Numbered from the stretch's first letter, positions 17,796 through 26,365 are shown. The stretch: 36,475 bases of DNA from Thermoplasmata archaeon (GCA_021812305.1 JAKAOB010000006.1:1-36475), one strand, 5' to 3'. Numbers and translations are program-made. The notes: generated from the letters alone by a model not told the origin.

Positions 17796-18812
17796 ATGGA
17801 CGACTCGATCGAGGCCTGGGCGACCTTGGCCCACCGCAACGCCTTCGCGGTCGTCGGGCTCGGCGGTGCCGGGGGCGATGCGGTCCACGACATGCTGACC
17901 CTGGGGATCCCGGGAGTCCAGGCCATCGCGGTCAACACCGACGCGCGCCACCTCAAGGACAAGCCGATCGATGAGCGGATCCTCCTCGGCCACCGCCGGC
18001 TGCGCGGGAGCGGCAGCGGAGGGGACCGGTCCGTCGTCCTCGAGGCCGCGGAGGAGAGCCGGGAGGAGCTCGTCCGTCGCCTCGGCCGATACGAGATCGT
18101 CTTCCTGTTGGCCGGCCTCGGCGGTGGGACCGGCAGCGCCCTTCTCCCGTTCCTGGCGCGCACGCTGAGGGAGACCGAGCGGACCCTGCCGGTCCCCATC
18201 GCGTTCCTCCCGTTCCAGATCGAGCTCGAGACGAACGCGGACCGGCGCGACAACGTCTTTGCGACCCTCGAGGAGCTCGAGGAGATGGGAGGGCTCGTCC
18301 TGGCCCTCTCCAACGAGAAGCTGCGGCGCTTCGAGGCGCTGCCGCTGCCCCGGGTCTTCCAGGTGCGCAACACCTACCTGCACAACCTCGTCACCAGCCT
18401 CGTCGACATGGTCGAGAACCCCTCCCAGCTCAACGTCGACCTGGCCGGGCTCAAGGGCCACCTGAGGGAGGCGGGCCTCTCCACGCTCCTGCACGGGGAG
18501 TACCACGTCACGGAACCGGACCGCCTCGTCCACCAGGCGTTCTCCGAGACCCTGCTCGACTTCTCGCTCCCCGAGCGGGCGAGCGCCCTCGTCCACCTGG
18601 ACGGCGGGTCGAACATGACCCTGCGCACCCTCGAGCGGGTCCTCTCCTGCTTCCGCCGCCGGCTGGGGGAGCCGCGGCGCCTCCTCTTCGGCACCCGGGT
18701 GCACCCCGAGCGGCGCGAGGTCGTCCGCATGACCGCGGTCGTCGGCGGCCTCAAGCCGCGGACGATGCGGGACGCGCTCGACCGGGCGCCCTCGATCGCC
18801 GAGCCCGCCTAG
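17796..18812 (+). CDS. ftsZ: FtsZ-family cell division GTPase
   Basis: VVGLGGAGGDAVHDML, AVNTDARHL, LAGLGGGTGSALLPFL (tubulin/FtsZ signature), NADRRDN, T7-like NVDLAGLK. Confidence 0.92.
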   Translation: MDDSIEAWATLAHRNAFAVVGLGGAGGDAVHDMLTLGIPGVQAIAVNTDARHLKDKPIDERILLGHRRLRGSGSGGDRSVVLEAAEESREELVRRLGRYEIVFLLAGLGGGTGSALLPFLARTLRETERTLPVPIAFLPFQIELETNADRRDNVFATLEELEEMGGLVLALSNEKLRRFEALPLPRVFQVRNTYLHNLVTSLVDMVENPSQLNVDLAGLKGHLREAGLSTLLHGEYHVTEPDRLVHQAFSETLLDFSLPERASALVHLDGGSNMTLRTLERVLSCFRRRLGEPRRLLFGTRVHPERREVVRMTAVVGGLKPRTMRDALDRAPSIAEPA

Positions 18813-19420
18813 GCGCGGCGCGCGGACTCGCGGCGGTCGAACTCGTTGTGGAGGACGTCCACGCACTGCGACGAGCGCATCGACCGGGGGCCGAGGGAAA
18901 CGGCCGGGATCCCCTCGGCCGTGAGGACGGCCGCCTCGGCGTCCGTCACGTCCGTCGGATCGCTCAGCACCGCCGCGAACCCGCCGGTGGGATCGGCCCA
19001 GTCCCCGACGGGGCGGCCGGTCTCCCGAAGCCATATCGCCGAGGGCCGGCGGCAGAACTCCCCGAGCGCGACCAGCGGCTCGACCGGCCCGACGACGATG
19101 CCGGGGGAGACCTCCCGGTCGCGGTCGAACGGGATCGCGCGGACGAGGGCGTTCTTGAGGAGCGCCGCCGTGCTCCGCTCGTCCGGGTTGAGATGCCGCA
19201 GCCGCTCGCCGCGGAGCCGGATCCGGCGGGCGGCCGGGGGCGGCGGGGCGACGAAGAGGATCTCGAGCTCCGTGTCGCGGCGCAGGTCGTTCGAGAGGGT
19301 GAACGCGGTCGATACGACCCGGGCGACCTCGTCCATCCGGCCCGCCCCCCCGGCGAGGTCGTTGAGGGTGAACGCCCCCGAAACGGGCACCCGGTGGGCG
19401 ATCAGGAGGAACTGACGCAT
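18809..19420 (-). CDS. trmY: tRNA (pseudouridine54-N1)-methyltransferase TrmY
   Basis: MRQFLLIAHRVPVSGAFTLNDLAGGAGRMDEVARVVSTAFTLSNDLRRD; 203 aa. Confidence 0.94.
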   Translation of the reverse strand: MRQFLLIAHRVPVSGAFTLNDLAGGAGRMDEVARVVSTAFTLSNDLRRDTELEILFVAPPPPAARRIRLRGERLRHLNPDERSTAALLKNALVRAIPFDRDREVSPGIVVGPVEPLVALGEFCRRPSAIWLRETGRPVGDWADPTGGFAAVLSDPTDVTDAEAAVLTAEGIPAVSLGPRSMRSSQCVDVLHNEFDRRESARRA

Positions 19421-19494
19421 CGCCAACGGTACCGGGCCCGGGTCTTGACTTCGCCCGGTCCCGGCCTCCGCGCGGGAGCGGAGGGACGGACGGC

Positions 19495-20157
19495 CTACTC
19501 GTCCGGGCGCCGCCGCGACGGCCGCGCGGGCGGGGTCGGGCCCGGGGCCGGGGGCGTCGACGTCGTGCGCTCGAGCCAGACCTCGTCGCCGAGCTCGTGG
19601 TAGACGGCGTGGGCGGCCAGGCCGGTGCCGCGCTCCCCGTGGGGAAGGAGGAAGGCGCCCGATCGGGCGGCGTTCGAGGAGTAGACGACGTCCGCCTCGC
19701 CCGCCTCGGCCATCGCCTGGGTCTCCTCCCGGGCCAGGTCGAAGATGCGGTCCTTGCGGAACATCCAGTAATGGATCCGCCACTCGCGGCCGTCGTAGAG
19801 GGTCGTCTCGTCGCGCTCGGTCTCGAGGATGCCGGTGTCCTCGAGCATGTAGAACGTGTCCCGGTCGTCCGGCTCGAGCACGTTGTCGATGATCCGCTCG
19901 TTGAACCCGAAGAAGTTGAGCACATGGGCCGCGATCGATCGGGCGTCCTCCGGTCGCATCCCGTCGTGCCCGACGGAACGCCGGATCGCCTTGGCGAGCG
20001 AGTCGTGGTCCACGGGCCCCGCGGCGGCGAGCGCCGCATCCTGGGGGAGCCCGGCACGCGTCATCCTGACGTCCTCGGCCGACCTGAGCGGCACGGGGTT
20101 GCGCAGCGTGTAGCGGCCCCGTCCCGCCGAGTGACCCGGTGACCCGGTAGGTTCCAT
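19495..20157 (-). CDS. DUF6015-like conserved archaeal protein
   Basis: LAKAIRRSVGHDGMRPEDARSIAAHVLNFFGFNERIIDNVLEPDDRDTFYMLEDTGILETERDETTLYDGREWRIHYWMFRK; minus-strand TATA TTTTTATATTG about 25-30 nt upstream of ATG suggests a leaderless mRNA. Confidence 0.75.
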   Translation of the reverse strand: MEPTGSPGHSAGRGRYTLRNPVPLRSAEDVRMTRAGLPQDAALAAAGPVDHDSLAKAIRRSVGHDGMRPEDARSIAAHVLNFFGFNERIIDNVLEPDDRDTFYMLEDTGILETERDETTLYDGREWRIHYWMFRKDRIFDLAREETQAMAEAGEADVVYSSNAARSGAFLLPHGERGTGLAAHAVYHELGDEVWLERTTSTPPAPGPTPPARPSRRRPDE

Positions 20158-20275
20158 GCGCTCTAGATTTCTGAAGGACAATATAAAAAGGTTCGGACCC
20201 CGTCTGAGTTATCCGACCCAATCGCAACTGGCCCGAAACGACCCCTACCCAGGGGCCGGCCGGCGGGCCGGACCC

Positions 20276-20857
20276 TCATCCCGCCCTCCGGGGGCGGCCG
20301 ATGCGCTGGAGCGCCTCGACCCGCGGACGCCACTCCTCCGCCTCGATGCGGGACTCCAGATCGGCGAGCTCGCCGAGGTCGCGGTCGAGCGGGAGGAGCG
20401 ACTTGGCCAGGTAGACGTGGGCAAAGCCGCCCGGGGCGGGGCCGTTCCAGCCCCGGGAGGTCCGCTCCTGGGCACGGTACTCGTAGTACTCCGGGGCGGG
20501 CAGGAACCACAGCAGGGTGTCGTCCGTCGCCTTCGTGGCGTTCGGGCCGCGCGGGGCCACCTGCAGCCCAAGATGGCGGACCACCGCCCCGGGGATGTTG
20601 AACAGCAGCTTGTCGCTGAGCCGGGCGGGGGCGATGTAGCGGTTGCGCACCGTCTCGACGGCCAGGATCTCCCGCGCGGCGTAGGAGGCGACGACCCGGA
20701 CGAGGCCGGGCCCCCGGGCCAGGAAGGCGATCCCGCGTCCGGGGGAGCGGAGGTCCCTCACCTCGTTCGGGCGGTACTCGAGCAGCTCCGCCACCTCCGT
20801 CGGGAGCTGGGCCGCGAGCCAGGTGGGATGGACCGCACGGAGGACCACGTACTCCAT
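20276..20857 (-). CDS. Hypothetical protein, 193 aa
   Basis: Coherent ORF in a gap otherwise without genes; aromatic and hydrophobic pattern consistent with a globular domain. Confidence 0.75.
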   Translation of the reverse strand: MEYVVLRAVHPTWLAAQLPTEVAELLEYRPNEVRDLRSPGRGIAFLARGPGLVRVVASYAAREILAVETVRNRYIAPARLSDKLLFNIPGAVVRHLGLQVAPRGPNATKATDDTLLWFLPAPEYYEYRAQERTSRGWNGPAPGGFAHVYLAKSLLPLDRDLGELADLESRIEAEEWRPRVEALQRIGRPRRAG

Positions 20858-20896
20858 CGGCCGGTGGGTACGAGCGCCCCCCGGGTATAAGAACCC

Positions 20897-21574
20897 TCAT
20901 CGAAGGGGTGGGGCATCGTTCACCGGCCGGCGCGGCCGCGCCGCCTCGAGCACCGCCAGCAGCGCGGTGAGGTCGGACCCGTCCACGACCGCGTCCGCGG
21001 CCCGGCGGACCTCGGGGCGCCCCGAGCGGAAGGCGATGCCGTAGCCGACGTGCGGGAAGACCGCGGCGTCGGCCCATCCGTCGCCGACATGGGCCACCGC
21101 CCCCGCCGCGATCTTCGACCGCGCCCGCAGGCGGTCGAGCCCCTCGATCTTGCCGGCATGGGCGGGTCCGTCCGGCACGATACGGCCCGCCCGGACCCGG
21201 CGGCCGTTCGTCCCTTCGTAGTCATCGAACCCGTACGTCCGCGCGTACCATGCGCAGACGTAGTCGGGGTTGTGCGTGAGGAGCGCGAGGCGGACCCCGT
21301 CCTCGTGCAGCGCCGACAGCGTCGCGGGGATCCCGGCGACCTTCGGGGTGCGGGCGAGGACCTCCTCGATCTCGGTGACGCGAAACCCCTCCGCCAGCGC
21401 CAGCAGGTCGTTCAAGTGGGTGTCCTCGTCCACTTCCCGGGCGCGGAACGCGCGCTGGGTCCTCTCAAAGGCGGCCAGGGTGCCGGTCGCCCGTGCGATC
21501 TCGAGCCATCCGTGCTCCGTCGTGAGCGTGCCGTCCAGATCGAAGGTGACGAGGCGGAACGGGAACCGCGCCAC
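20897..21574 (-). CDS. HAD-family phosphatase (SerB-like)
   Basis: LVTFDLDGTLTTEHGWLEIARATG, LLTHNPDYVCAWY, VAHVGDGWADAAVFPHVGYGIAF. Confidence 0.92.
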   Translation of the reverse strand: MARFPFRLVTFDLDGTLTTEHGWLEIARATGTLAAFERTQRAFRAREVDEDTHLNDLLALAEGFRVTEIEEVLARTPKVAGIPATLSALHEDGVRLALLTHNPDYVCAWYARTYGFDDYEGTNGRRVRAGRIVPDGPAHAGKIEGLDRLRARSKIAAGAVAHVGDGWADAAVFPHVGYGIAFRSGRPEVRRAADAVVDGSDLTALLAVLEAARPRRPVNDAPPLR

Positions 21575-21576
21575 GG

Positions 21577-21819
21577 CTACCTCCGGCGCCGACCGGAGGA
21601 GGCGCCCATCAGCAGTCCCCCCACCCACACGGCCAGGAGGGCGGCGCCGAGCAACGCGATCCCCTGGGAGAGGGCCGTCCCGGACGTGGGGAGCTCGGCC
21701 GCTGCCAAGAACAGCCCCACGAAGGTGAGCGCGAGGCCCAAGAAGACGCGTCCTTGGCGCCGTCGGCGCACCCGGTCCGCGTCCTCGCCGGGCGGTCCGG
21801 ACGGCCACGATGCGCCCAT
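21577..21819 (-). CDS. Small membrane protein, two TM segments
   Basis: 80 aa, VFLGLALTFVGLFLAA ... IALLGAALLAVWVGGLLMG; adjacent to the HAD gene. Confidence 0.6.
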   Translation of the reverse strand: MGASWPSGPPGEDADRVRRRRQGRVFLGLALTFVGLFLAAAELPTSGTALSQGIALLGAALLAVWVGGLLMGASSGRRRR

Positions 21820-21864
21820 CGCGGGCCCGAGCCGCCGGGAGAGATAACCTTCCGCGCTGGCCCG

Positions 21865-23163
21865 CTACGGGTCGGGCGGGACCTCGGCCCCGGTGAGCGG
21901 GAGCGGCGGCGCGCCCGCCTTCCAGCCCACGATACCGGACCCCCGCCGATCGAGGCGCGGCCCCCCGAAGTACGCCGCCCCGATGGGCGCCACGATCGTC
22001 GTGATCAGGCCGACGGCGGCGACGATCGTGTAGAGTCGGGGGGAGAAGATCCCGCTCTGCAGGAGGATCACGGCCATCGCGAGCTCGACCGCCCCCCGGC
22101 TGCTCACGAAGAACCCGATCGCCATCGCCTGCGGCGTCGCCCAGCGCTGGAGCCGGGCGACGAGGGCGCCCACCCCGACCTTCCCGAGGATCGCCAGGGC
22201 GACGATCCCGCCGAACAGGGCGAGGTCGGCGGGGGCGCCGGCGAGGAGCCGCAGGTTCATCCCGAGGCCCACGAACGCGAAGAACAGGGGGATGAAGAAT
22301 CCCCAGGTCATCGCGTCGAACACCTGGCTGATCGAGCGGTGGGAGCGCGGGCCGGCGCTCTCCGGCGTGATGAGGAGCCCGGCGTAGAACGCTCCCACGA
22401 GGAACGTGAGCCCGAGGTACTGGGAGTAGAGGGCCGAGCCGAGCGCCATCACCATCAGCACCGCGAACCCGGCTTCCCGGGACCGCCAGGTCCGCCGGAA
22501 GTTCCGGCGGAGCCGCTCCCAGGCCCGGGTCGCCCGCAGCGCCCGCAGGGCCATGTGCGCGCTGAGCACCGTCGTGAGGAACACGGCGACGGAGACCACG
22601 GCGATGGCGGCGGCGACGAAACCGCTCCCCGTCCCGAGCCGCAGGAGGACCGCGAAGACGGTCACGGCGGCGAGCTCGTTGAGGACGGCCGTGTTCATCA
22701 GGACGCGTCCGAGCTTCGAGCGGGACAGCCCGAACTCGCGGAGCATCACTCCCATCACCGGGAGCGCCGTGATCGACAGCGTCAGCGCGACGAACAGGGA
22801 GGTGAGCGGGGGCAGCCCCGGCAGGAGGAACGGGAGGGTCAGCGCGGCCAAGAGGAACGGACCGACGAACACCGCCCCGCCCAGCAGACCCGAGGAGAGC
22901 CCGGTCGCGTAGATCTCCTCGATCGAGACCTCGAGGCCGGCCATGACGAGGATGAAGAACGTCGCGAGGAACTGGATGCCGCTGAACCCCGGCGTCGATG
23001 TCGAAAGGCCGAGGTACGGGCCGAGAAGGGTCGGCCCGAGGACCACGCCCACCAGCAGCTGGCCGACGAGCGCGGTCTGTCCGAGGCGGCTCGTGAGCTC
23101 CCCGACCAGGACCGCGGCGGCGAGGAGGAGGAAAAGGTCGATGAGGAAGGCGGTGAGGTCCAT
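21865..23163 (-). CDS. CPA2-type Na+(K+)/H+ antiporter
   Basis: MDLTAFLIDLFLLLAAAVLVGELTSRLGQTALVGQLLVGVVLGPTLLGPYLG; multi-TM; SRGAVELAMA. Confidence 0.93.
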   Translation of the reverse strand: MDLTAFLIDLFLLLAAAVLVGELTSRLGQTALVGQLLVGVVLGPTLLGPYLGLSTSTPGFSGIQFLATFFILVMAGLEVSIEEIYATGLSSGLLGGAVFVGPFLLAALTLPFLLPGLPPLTSLFVALTLSITALPVMGVMLREFGLSRSKLGRVLMNTAVLNELAAVTVFAVLLRLGTGSGFVAAAIAVVSVAVFLTTVLSAHMALRALRATRAWERLRRNFRRTWRSREAGFAVLMVMALGSALYSQYLGLTFLVGAFYAGLLITPESAGPRSHRSISQVFDAMTWGFFIPLFFAFVGLGMNLRLLAGAPADLALFGGIVALAILGKVGVGALVARLQRWATPQAMAIGFFVSSRGAVELAMAVILLQSGIFSPRLYTIVAAVGLITTIVAPIGAAYFGGPRLDRRGSGIVGWKAGAPPLPLTGAEVPPDP

Positions 23164-23285
23164 ACCGGTGGCCGGCCCGAGGGCGGTCCCGCGGTCGACG
23201 GGGGACCGTCCGCGGGGCCCCCATAACTAGCTTTGCCTGGAGCGGGTCCGCAGCGCCTAAGTCCCGGAAGAGGCCTCGCCGCGGT

Positions 23286-23726
23286 GTGCCGTCCCGTCCT
23301 CCGGAGGAGCCGCGCCCGGTCCGACCCGCCCGGGAGCTGGCCGGAGAACGGCGGACCCGCGCCCTCGAAGAGCGCCTCGACGTGCGACCGAGGCGAGATT
23401 CGCCGTACCTGCGGGCCGAGGTGCGCAACCCGGCCCACCGTACCCGCTACGAGGTCCTCGTTCCCGCGTATCCGTCGCGCGAGGGCGCCTTCTGCTCCTG
23501 CGAGGACTTCGCGCGACGCGGGATCGGGACGTGCAAGCACGTCGAGGCCGCCGCCCTCTACTTCGATGAGCACCCGGAAGCGGCCGGCCGGCGCGCTCCG
23601 GTGGCCCCACCCGCGGGGCTGTGGGGCGAGATCGACCGGCGCCTGGAGGGCGGCGGACCCATCGAGGCGACCCGGCGCCTGCGCTGGCCCGGAGCCGCGC
23701 TCGTCGAAGAGGAGACGGCGCCGTGA
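23286..23726 (+). CDS. SWIM zinc-finger protein
   Basis: FCSCEDFARRGIGTCKHVEAAALYF (CxCx(n)CxH). Confidence 0.85.
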   Translation: MPSRPPEEPRPVRPARELAGERRTRALEERLDVRPRRDSPYLRAEVRNPAHRTRYEVLVPAYPSREGAFCSCEDFARRGIGTCKHVEAAALYFDEHPEAAGRRAPVAPPAGLWGEIDRRLEGGGPIEATRRLRWPGAALVEEETAP

Positions 23727-23814
23727 TCTCACGCCGCCCGGGCCGGTCCCAGCGTGGATCGACCCCCGGCGGGGGCACCGAAAGGGTTGGTCGGGGGAAC
23801 GGTCTCGGACCGCC

Positions 23815-25524
23815 CTAGCTCGACATGCCCGGCGCGCGCTTCATCGCCCGGATCTTGTAGTACTCCGGGTCGACGATCACCTCGCCGTTGACGCCCATCG
23901 TCTCGATGGTCTTGAGCATGGGTCCGGCGGAGCCCTTCGCCCGCTGCCAGTCGGGGATCGGGATCGAGAACTTCTTCTCGACCTCGGTCCGGTAGATCGG
24001 ACCGGAGTTGTACGAGCAGAACGGGATGATCCGCCCGTCGGGGACCGAGTAGTGGATATCGCAGCGCATCAGGCGCTGGATATCGTAGTCGTAGGCGTCC
24101 TGGAAGTGCATGTTCCCGATGTAGAGGGTCCGCCAGGTGAACTTGGCGAGGGCTTCCTTGTTCCCCTCGGTGAAGATCGCGGCGATGACCTTCACGACAT
24201 TGCGCTCGTTGAGCCCTTCGGGGGCCTTCGAGAAGTCGAAGTACTTCGCCACGTCGAGCAGGAGCCGGGCCCCCGCGACCTTCGAGCGGATCTTCGCGAA
24301 CCGCGCATCGCGGTAGCGCTCGATCATGCTCTCGACGTTCTCGAAGAAGCCGTCGACGTCCATGAAGCGCGGCAGCGGCGTGATCTTCTGCCCGTCCTGG
24401 GAGACGAAGGCGAAGGTGGCGCAGCCGCAGCCCGGGTGCGTCGTGAGGGTCATCTTCTCCTCGCCGTGGATGATCGACACGAGCTCCGAGATCGGGGCGA
24501 CCGACGGGACCGGGAAGAAGTCCGACTTCTCGAACGGTCCGTCCGTGCAGAGGATGCGGACGAGGTCGCTCTGGGTAAAGCGCATCTGGAAGCGGTCCCG
24601 GTCGGGGATCCGCGCCGTCAGCGCGACCGGCTGGAAGTTGACGCCGCGGACGACATCGATGTTGTCGATCGCGAACTTGACCGTCGGCCAGATCTCCTTC
24701 TCGTTGAACCCACCGACCAGGGTGGGGACGAGGACCACGCTGAGCGGTTTGTCCGGCTTGCCGGCGGCGAGCTCGGCCTGGGACGAGTGGGTCTCCCGCG
24801 CCGCCTGGATCGCCTTCTGCTTGACCTTGAGCAGCGGGACCCCGCGGACCTTGCGGTAGATCTCGTCGTCGAGCCCGTCGAACTGGAGGTAGAGCGTGTG
24901 GAGCCCGTTGTCGCGGCACGCCTGGGCGAAGCCGGGCTCGTTCGCGACCCGGATGCCGTTCGTGGCGACCTGGACCTGCTTGAACCCGAGGTCACGGGCC
25001 ATCGAGCAGGCGTCCAGGAACAGCGGCGAGAGCGTCGGCTCCCCACCGGAGAACTGCACCGCGACCGCACCGACCGGCTTCTGCTCGCGCAGGGTCTTGA
25101 GCATGAAGTGGATCTGCTCGCGGGTCGGCTCGTAGACGTAGCCGGCGGCGTTGGCGTTCGCGAAGCAGACCGGGCACTTCAGGTTGCACCGGTTCGTCAG
25201 GTCCATCAGGGCGAGACCCGTGTGCGACTTGTGGTGGCTGCACATCCCGCAGGTCGTCGGGCAGCCCTTGAACTTCTCGTAGTAGGGGTTCTCGTAGCCG
25301 ACCCCGTCGTGGGCGTAGACCTCCATCCGCAGGTAGAGGTCGACGTCGTTCGAGATGATGTCCCAGAAGTAGCCGTGCACCCGGCACGTCTTCTCCATGA
25401 TCACGCGGCCGTCCTTCTCTCGGACGACGGCGGGGATCACCTTGATGCATTCGGGACACACGGAGGCGGTCTTGCGCGGCAGGCCCCGCGGGGCCTGGAA
25501 CTCCTTCATCACCCTCGCCGGCAT
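23815..25524 (-). CDS. tes: Radical SAM tetraether lipid synthase (Tes/GDGT synthase family)
   Basis: KGCPTTCGMCSHHKSHTGLALMDLTNRCNLKCPVCFANANAAGYVYEPTREQI; CxxxCxxC radical SAM motif; C-terminal CDIHYSVPDGRIIPFCSYN; start MPARVMKEF. Confidence 0.9.
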   Translation of the reverse strand: MPARVMKEFQAPRGLPRKTASVCPECIKVIPAVVREKDGRVIMEKTCRVHGYFWDIISNDVDLYLRMEVYAHDGVGYENPYYEKFKGCPTTCGMCSHHKSHTGLALMDLTNRCNLKCPVCFANANAAGYVYEPTREQIHFMLKTLREQKPVGAVAVQFSGGEPTLSPLFLDACSMARDLGFKQVQVATNGIRVANEPGFAQACRDNGLHTLYLQFDGLDDEIYRKVRGVPLLKVKQKAIQAARETHSSQAELAAGKPDKPLSVVLVPTLVGGFNEKEIWPTVKFAIDNIDVVRGVNFQPVALTARIPDRDRFQMRFTQSDLVRILCTDGPFEKSDFFPVPSVAPISELVSIIHGEEKMTLTTHPGCGCATFAFVSQDGQKITPLPRFMDVDGFFENVESMIERYRDARFAKIRSKVAGARLLLDVAKYFDFSKAPEGLNERNVVKVIAAIFTEGNKEALAKFTWRTLYIGNMHFQDAYDYDIQRLMRCDIHYSVPDGRIIPFCSYNSGPIYRTEVEKKFSIPIPDWQRAKGSAGPMLKTIETMGVNGEVIVDPEYYKIRAMKRAPGMSS

Positions 25525-25744
25525 CTCGTGTACCTCTATCCACGGCCCGCGTCCACCGCTGGGCCTTGAACCGTCCCACCCTCTCTCCCTTACATATACA
25601 ATCTGTAGTCCACGGGGCGACAGATCGGGCCATCCATGACGGGGGTTCGCACGCCTTTTCGAGCGACAGGCACCGGCGCGGAGGCGCTTCCCGTCGCCCC
25701 TACAGATTAATTCCCGGAGAGATTCCCCGCACCGGAGCGCGGAC

Positions 25745-26365
25745 ATGTCCCCCCGGAGCCGGCGGCGGAGAGCCCCCCCTGCACGAACGAAGTCCACGGC
25801 ACGCCGCGCCCGCGGGTCCCCGCGGGCCCGCGCGGCCCGCAAGGGGTTCGTGGGTCGCGACGGCTCTCCGGTGCTGGATCGCTATCCCCCCCGCGACGCG
25901 GCGGGCGGCCCGCCGGGGCCGATCCGACCCCCTCCCCCTGCGCTAGCGACATCGTCGTCGTTCGCGTCGGCCCCGCCTCCTCCCGTCGGCACGAAGGCGG
26001 CCGACCGGGCCTCCCCCCTGCCCGCGGCGCAGGCGCCGGCGGCCACCCCCCCGGTCGGCGGGCTCCTGTCGCTCGATGCCCCGTTCGATATCGACGGCTT
26101 CTCCCAGCTGCTGGGCGAGCCGAACCTGAGGGTCACCGTGCCCCGAGAGGACCTGCCCGAGGTGCTGCGGCGGGTGACCGACTTCATGGGTTTCGGCATC
26201 TACGTCTACGCGATCCGCGTGGAGCCGGCGCCGGAGGAACGGCTCCGTCAGTTCGTCGTGACCCTGGAGCGGGTCGATTATTCGGCCGCCCGGGGCGCGT
26301 GGGCGCCGTTCGAGGAGAAGGGGCGCAGCGAGAGCCCGTTCGGGCCCGGCGACGTCCGCCCATGA
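25745..26365 (+). CDS. Hypothetical protein: low-complexity Arg/Pro/Ala N-terminus plus about 95-aa folded C-terminal domain
   Basis: PFDIDGFSQLLGEPNLRVTVPREDLPEVLRRVTDFMGFGIYVYAIRVEPAPEERLRQFVVTLERVDY; promoter-like ATTAATT upstream. Confidence 0.7.
   Translation: MSPRSRRRRAPPARTKSTARRARGSPRARAARKGFVGRDGSPVLDRYPPRDAAGGPPGPIRPPPPALATSSSFASAPPPPVGTKAADRASPLPAAQAPAATPPVGGLLSLDAPFDIDGFSQLLGEPNLRVTVPREDLPEVLRRVTDFMGFGIYVYAIRVEPAPEERLRQFVVTLERVDYSAARGAWAPFEEKGRSESPFGPGDVRP

Noticed and set aside
17433-20057. 874-aa minus-strand ORF
   Set aside because: Shadow ORF antisense to the RHH and FtsZ genes and out of frame with TrmY and DUF6015; no domain pattern.
20130-20149. GTGACCCG-GTGACCCG tandem repeat
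   Set aside because: Two copies only, inside the N-terminal coding region of the DUF6015 gene; likely chance.
20897-23428. 843-aa minus-strand ORF
   Set aside because: Only the last about 225 aa (HAD phosphatase, start 21574) is real; the rest is an out-of-frame read through the antiporter gene.
23233-25569. 778-aa plus-strand ORF
   Set aside because: Antisense to tes; Asp/Glu/Arg/Val-rich composition typical of a reverse-complement shadow.
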